Below are positions 5,467 to 7,006 of a stretch of 7,006 nt of DNA, piece by piece. Positions within the stretch are counted from its first letter, which is position 1. Each line of letters opens with the position of its first letter. The stretch covers positions 1-7,006 of the forward strand of contig JAKSCP010000038.1 of assembly GCA_022360535.1 (NCBI GenBank), written 5' to 3'. Source of the stretch: Pseudomonadales bacterium (GTDB lineage Bacteria > Pseudomonadota > Gammaproteobacteria > Pseudomonadales > Pseudohongiellaceae). The position numbers were made by a program, and so were the translations under genes. A model generated the notes under the pieces. It saw nothing but the letters and a program-made list of their open reading frames with translations. It did no database searches and was not told the DNA's origin.

Positions 5467-6480
5467 CTACTTGGATTCGCGAGCTATTGAAACCAGGTCC
5501 TTGATCGAGTCGATCACAAGGTCTGGCTGATCGGCGTGGATGCTGTGGCCACTTTCCGTGGCAATGATGTGGCGACTGTTGGTGGAAAGCTCCGCCAATT
5601 CGGTTTGCAAGACATTCCACACCTCGCGAACCTCGCGCTGCCGCAGCAAAGCGTCAGATGGTTCCTCCCCTTCAGGCGGTTCAATGGCGTTACCCTGGGT
5701 TAAAACGACGATGGGCAAGTCACCTAGTGCGGCAGGCGGATTCTCTTGCATTGTGTCAGCGTTGAAGGCACTGGAAGCGGCAAGCATCGTCTGCAATGCA
5801 TGGGAAGTACTGTATCGCGCGATGATTCGCGCCTGCAGCTCTGCATCCATATCCGGATTGCCGAGTTGTGATTCAACAAGACCAGAAAGTCTTACCAATC
5901 CAATCGGAGCCAAATAGCTACCGATACGCAGCATGGTATTACTGTTTCCCTCTGCGGGTGGAAATCTCAGCTGTTGCTGTTCATGACTGGAATCCACAAA
6001 AACCATCCCCTGTACCAGTTCTGGAAACTGATAATAAAATTCACGAATATAGACGCCACCAGCGGACCACCCCACCAACACCATTTCTTCGTATTCACCG
6101 GCAGCAATCAACAGTTCCTGGAGACGGGCAGCCACTTCCGGTGCTGGAGTACCGCGGTCCAATGGCTCGCTGTAGCCCATGCCAACACGATCGTAGTAGC
6201 AGACTCGTGTCATCTCAGCGATTGGAGCAAAGATGTCCTCCCAGGTTTCATTGAGTGCGCCGAGGCCTTGTTCAAATACGACAGTGGGAGAACCCTCGCC
6301 ATAACAATGAATGTGCATATCGGTGCCACGCACATCGAGCAACCGGCCAGGGGGTGGGTATCTTTCAAGGTCCTGGTTTTCTGCAACAACTTGATAGGTT
6401 CGCCCGATGATCGAAAGCATGATCACAAAACCGAGCAAGCCGATGGCTAGAAACTTAAGGAGTCTTTTGAGTATTGACAT
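5467..6480 (-). CDS. Membrane-anchored alpha/beta hydrolase
   Basis: This 337-residue protein belongs to the alpha/beta hydrolase fold. A basic start followed by a hydrophobic stretch (about 8-26) suggests an N-terminal membrane anchor with the catalytic domain outside the cytoplasm, or an uncleaved signal. The domain begins at about residue 47 (LLDVRGTDMHIHCYGEGSPTVVFEQGLG). The nucleophile elbow is GWSAGG with S139. The histidine is H312 in SGHSIHADQP. The acid is probably D163 in VFVDSSH, after the strand following the elbow. A lid-like helical insert lies at about 170-250. GGAG 8 nt upstream supports the ATG at 6480. The substrate is unknown; esters or lactones are typical. It lies 130 bp downstream of the beta-lactamase-family gene and may be transcribed with it. 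Nothing links it to the regulator system. Confidence 0.93.
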   Translation of the reverse strand: MSILKRLLKFLAIGLLGFVIMLSIIGRTYQVVAENQDLERYPPPGRLLDVRGTDMHIHCYGEGSPTVVFEQGLGALNETWEDIFAPIAEMTRVCYYDRVGMGYSEPLDRGTPAPEVAARLQELLIAAGEYEEMVLVGWSAGGVYIREFYYQFPELVQGMVFVDSSHEQQQLRFPPAEGNSNTMLRIGSYLAPIGLVRLSGLVESQLGNPDMDAELQARIIARYSTSHALQTMLAASSAFNADTMQENPPAALGDLPIVVLTQGNAIEPPEGEEPSDALLRQREVREVWNVLQTELAELSTNSRHIIATESGHSIHADQPDLVIDSIKDLVSIARESK

Positions 6481-6537
6481 AGCAGCTACTCCGAATAATT
6501 TTCGTGTGTCAGCTACTGCTCAAAGCTGGAGGTCGGC

Positions 6538-6569
6538 GGTGGCTCTGTCAGAGGAGACAGCAAGCCACC
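6538..6569. repeat. Strong inverted repeat between the two hydrolase genes
   Basis: GGTGGCTCTGTC (6538-6549) and GACAG plus AGCCACC (6556-6560, 6563-6569) form a 12-bp stem with a 6-nt loop AGAGGA and a 2-nt bulge. Neither strand has a clean T-run after it, so it is not a standard intrinsic terminator. It could slow read-through from the upstream gene or protect mRNA ends. The remaining bases of this 130-bp gap show no confident promoter. Confidence 0.55.
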
Positions 6570-6610
6570 TATTTATGTTCGACTACATGGTTACAGAAGA
6601 TTCAAGCTGA

Positions 6611-7006
6611 TTAGCGTCGCTCCACAATGGCGGCATCAACCAGTTGCGTGAAATTCTCCCTGAACCCACCACCCCGAGAAGGGGAGACCTGGCCCATGAT
6701 CACAGTGATCATATTCTGTTGTGGATCGATGAAGTATCGGGTGCCTGCGGATCCGTCCCACCAGATCGTGCCTTCCGATACTGGCCAACTGTAAGCCTCA
6801 GCATCCATGACCAGATTGAAACCACCGAGAGTCCAGCCAGACCCTCGCCAATAGCCACTCTCACCTATCGGCATGGCGGCAGCCGGCACGCCATTTTGAT
6901 AAATCAGCTCAGCGGTTTCAGGCTCGATTATTCGGCGTCCGTTAAATTCGCCCTTGTCCAGAATCATTTGGGAAAAATTGACAAAATCCATCACGGTTGA
7001 AAGCAA
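6611..7006 (-). CDS. Serine hydrolase, class C beta-lactamase family (N-terminal part beyond right edge)
   Basis: Only the last 131 codons are in the window; the frame is open at the right edge and ends with TAA at 6611. The visible part begins LSTVMDFVNFSQMILDKGEF and contains EPETAELIYQNGV. It ends with a glycine-rich strand region, SGWTLGG (56-62 of the visible part) and WWDGSAGTRYFIDP (82-95). This pattern is typical of the C-terminal half of PF00144 proteins (AmpC-like esterases, penicillin-binding-protein-like hydrolases). The WDG of this strand is where these enzymes carry the third active-site motif. The catalytic SxxK and YxN motifs would lie beyond the edge, so activity cannot be judged. 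A true beta-lactamase is less likely than an esterase-like member. Confidence 0.88.
   Translation of the reverse strand: MLSTVMDFVNFSQMILDKGEFNGRRIIEPETAELIYQNGVPAAAMPIGESGYWRGSGWTLGGFNLVMDAEAYSWPVSEGTIWWDGSAGTRYFIDPQQNMITVIMGQVSPSRGGGFRENFTQLVDAAIVERR

Noticed and set aside
5868..6450. Plus-strand open frames of up to 158 codons opposite the hydrolase
   Set aside because: They lie antisense to a hydrolase gene with an intact nucleophile elbow and catalytic histidine; no domain or ribosome binding site supports them.

Overview
The window looks like a chromosomal segment from a Gammaproteobacterium, probably environmental. The reasons are the MacB/LolD-type ABC transporter, the NtrC-family sigma-54 activator with its kinase, and the sigma-54 promoters. 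This placement is an inference from gene content; no taxonomic marker gene is present.

Layout. Positions 1-1867 hold two minus-strand genes: an ABC ATPase (1154-1867) followed by a FtsX/MacB-type permease (1-1106, cut by the left edge). The gap 1868-2220 is a control region. It holds a very good minus-strand sigma-54 promoter (2080-2096), a leader of about 200 nt, and two 16-bp dyads (2160-2175 and 2181-2196) exactly 21 bp apart that look like enhancer sites. Divergent from this, on the plus strand, are a sigma-54-dependent response regulator (2221-3648) and an overlapping membrane histidine kinase (3638-4990). The gap 4991-5466 has no protein gene but is structured. A second minus-strand sigma-54 promoter (5121-5137) is followed at the expected distance by an 84-nt unit with a 5' hairpin, an open middle and an intrinsic terminator (5027-5110). 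This is a candidate small RNA. A third copy of the enhancer dyad lies at 5307-5322, and a weaker plus-strand sigma-54-like element precedes a possible second structured RNA. The right part carries an unrelated-looking minus-strand pair: a membrane-anchored alpha/beta hydrolase (5467-6480) and the C-terminal part of a class C beta-lactamase-family serine hydrolase (6611-7006, cut by the right edge).

How it may work. The kinase has almost no extracytoplasmic domain and would phosphorylate the regulator. The regulator would bind the TGTWC-N6-GWACA dyads and switch on sigma-54 transcription of the ABC operon, and probably of the small RNA. The middle of the predicted RNA can pair in collinear blocks with the ABC leader and its ribosome binding site. 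Together this suggests a self-limiting circuit: one regulator turns on both a transporter mRNA and an RNA that could restrain it. The promoters, dyads and terminator are read directly from the sequence. The RNA's existence, its targets and its regulation are inference.
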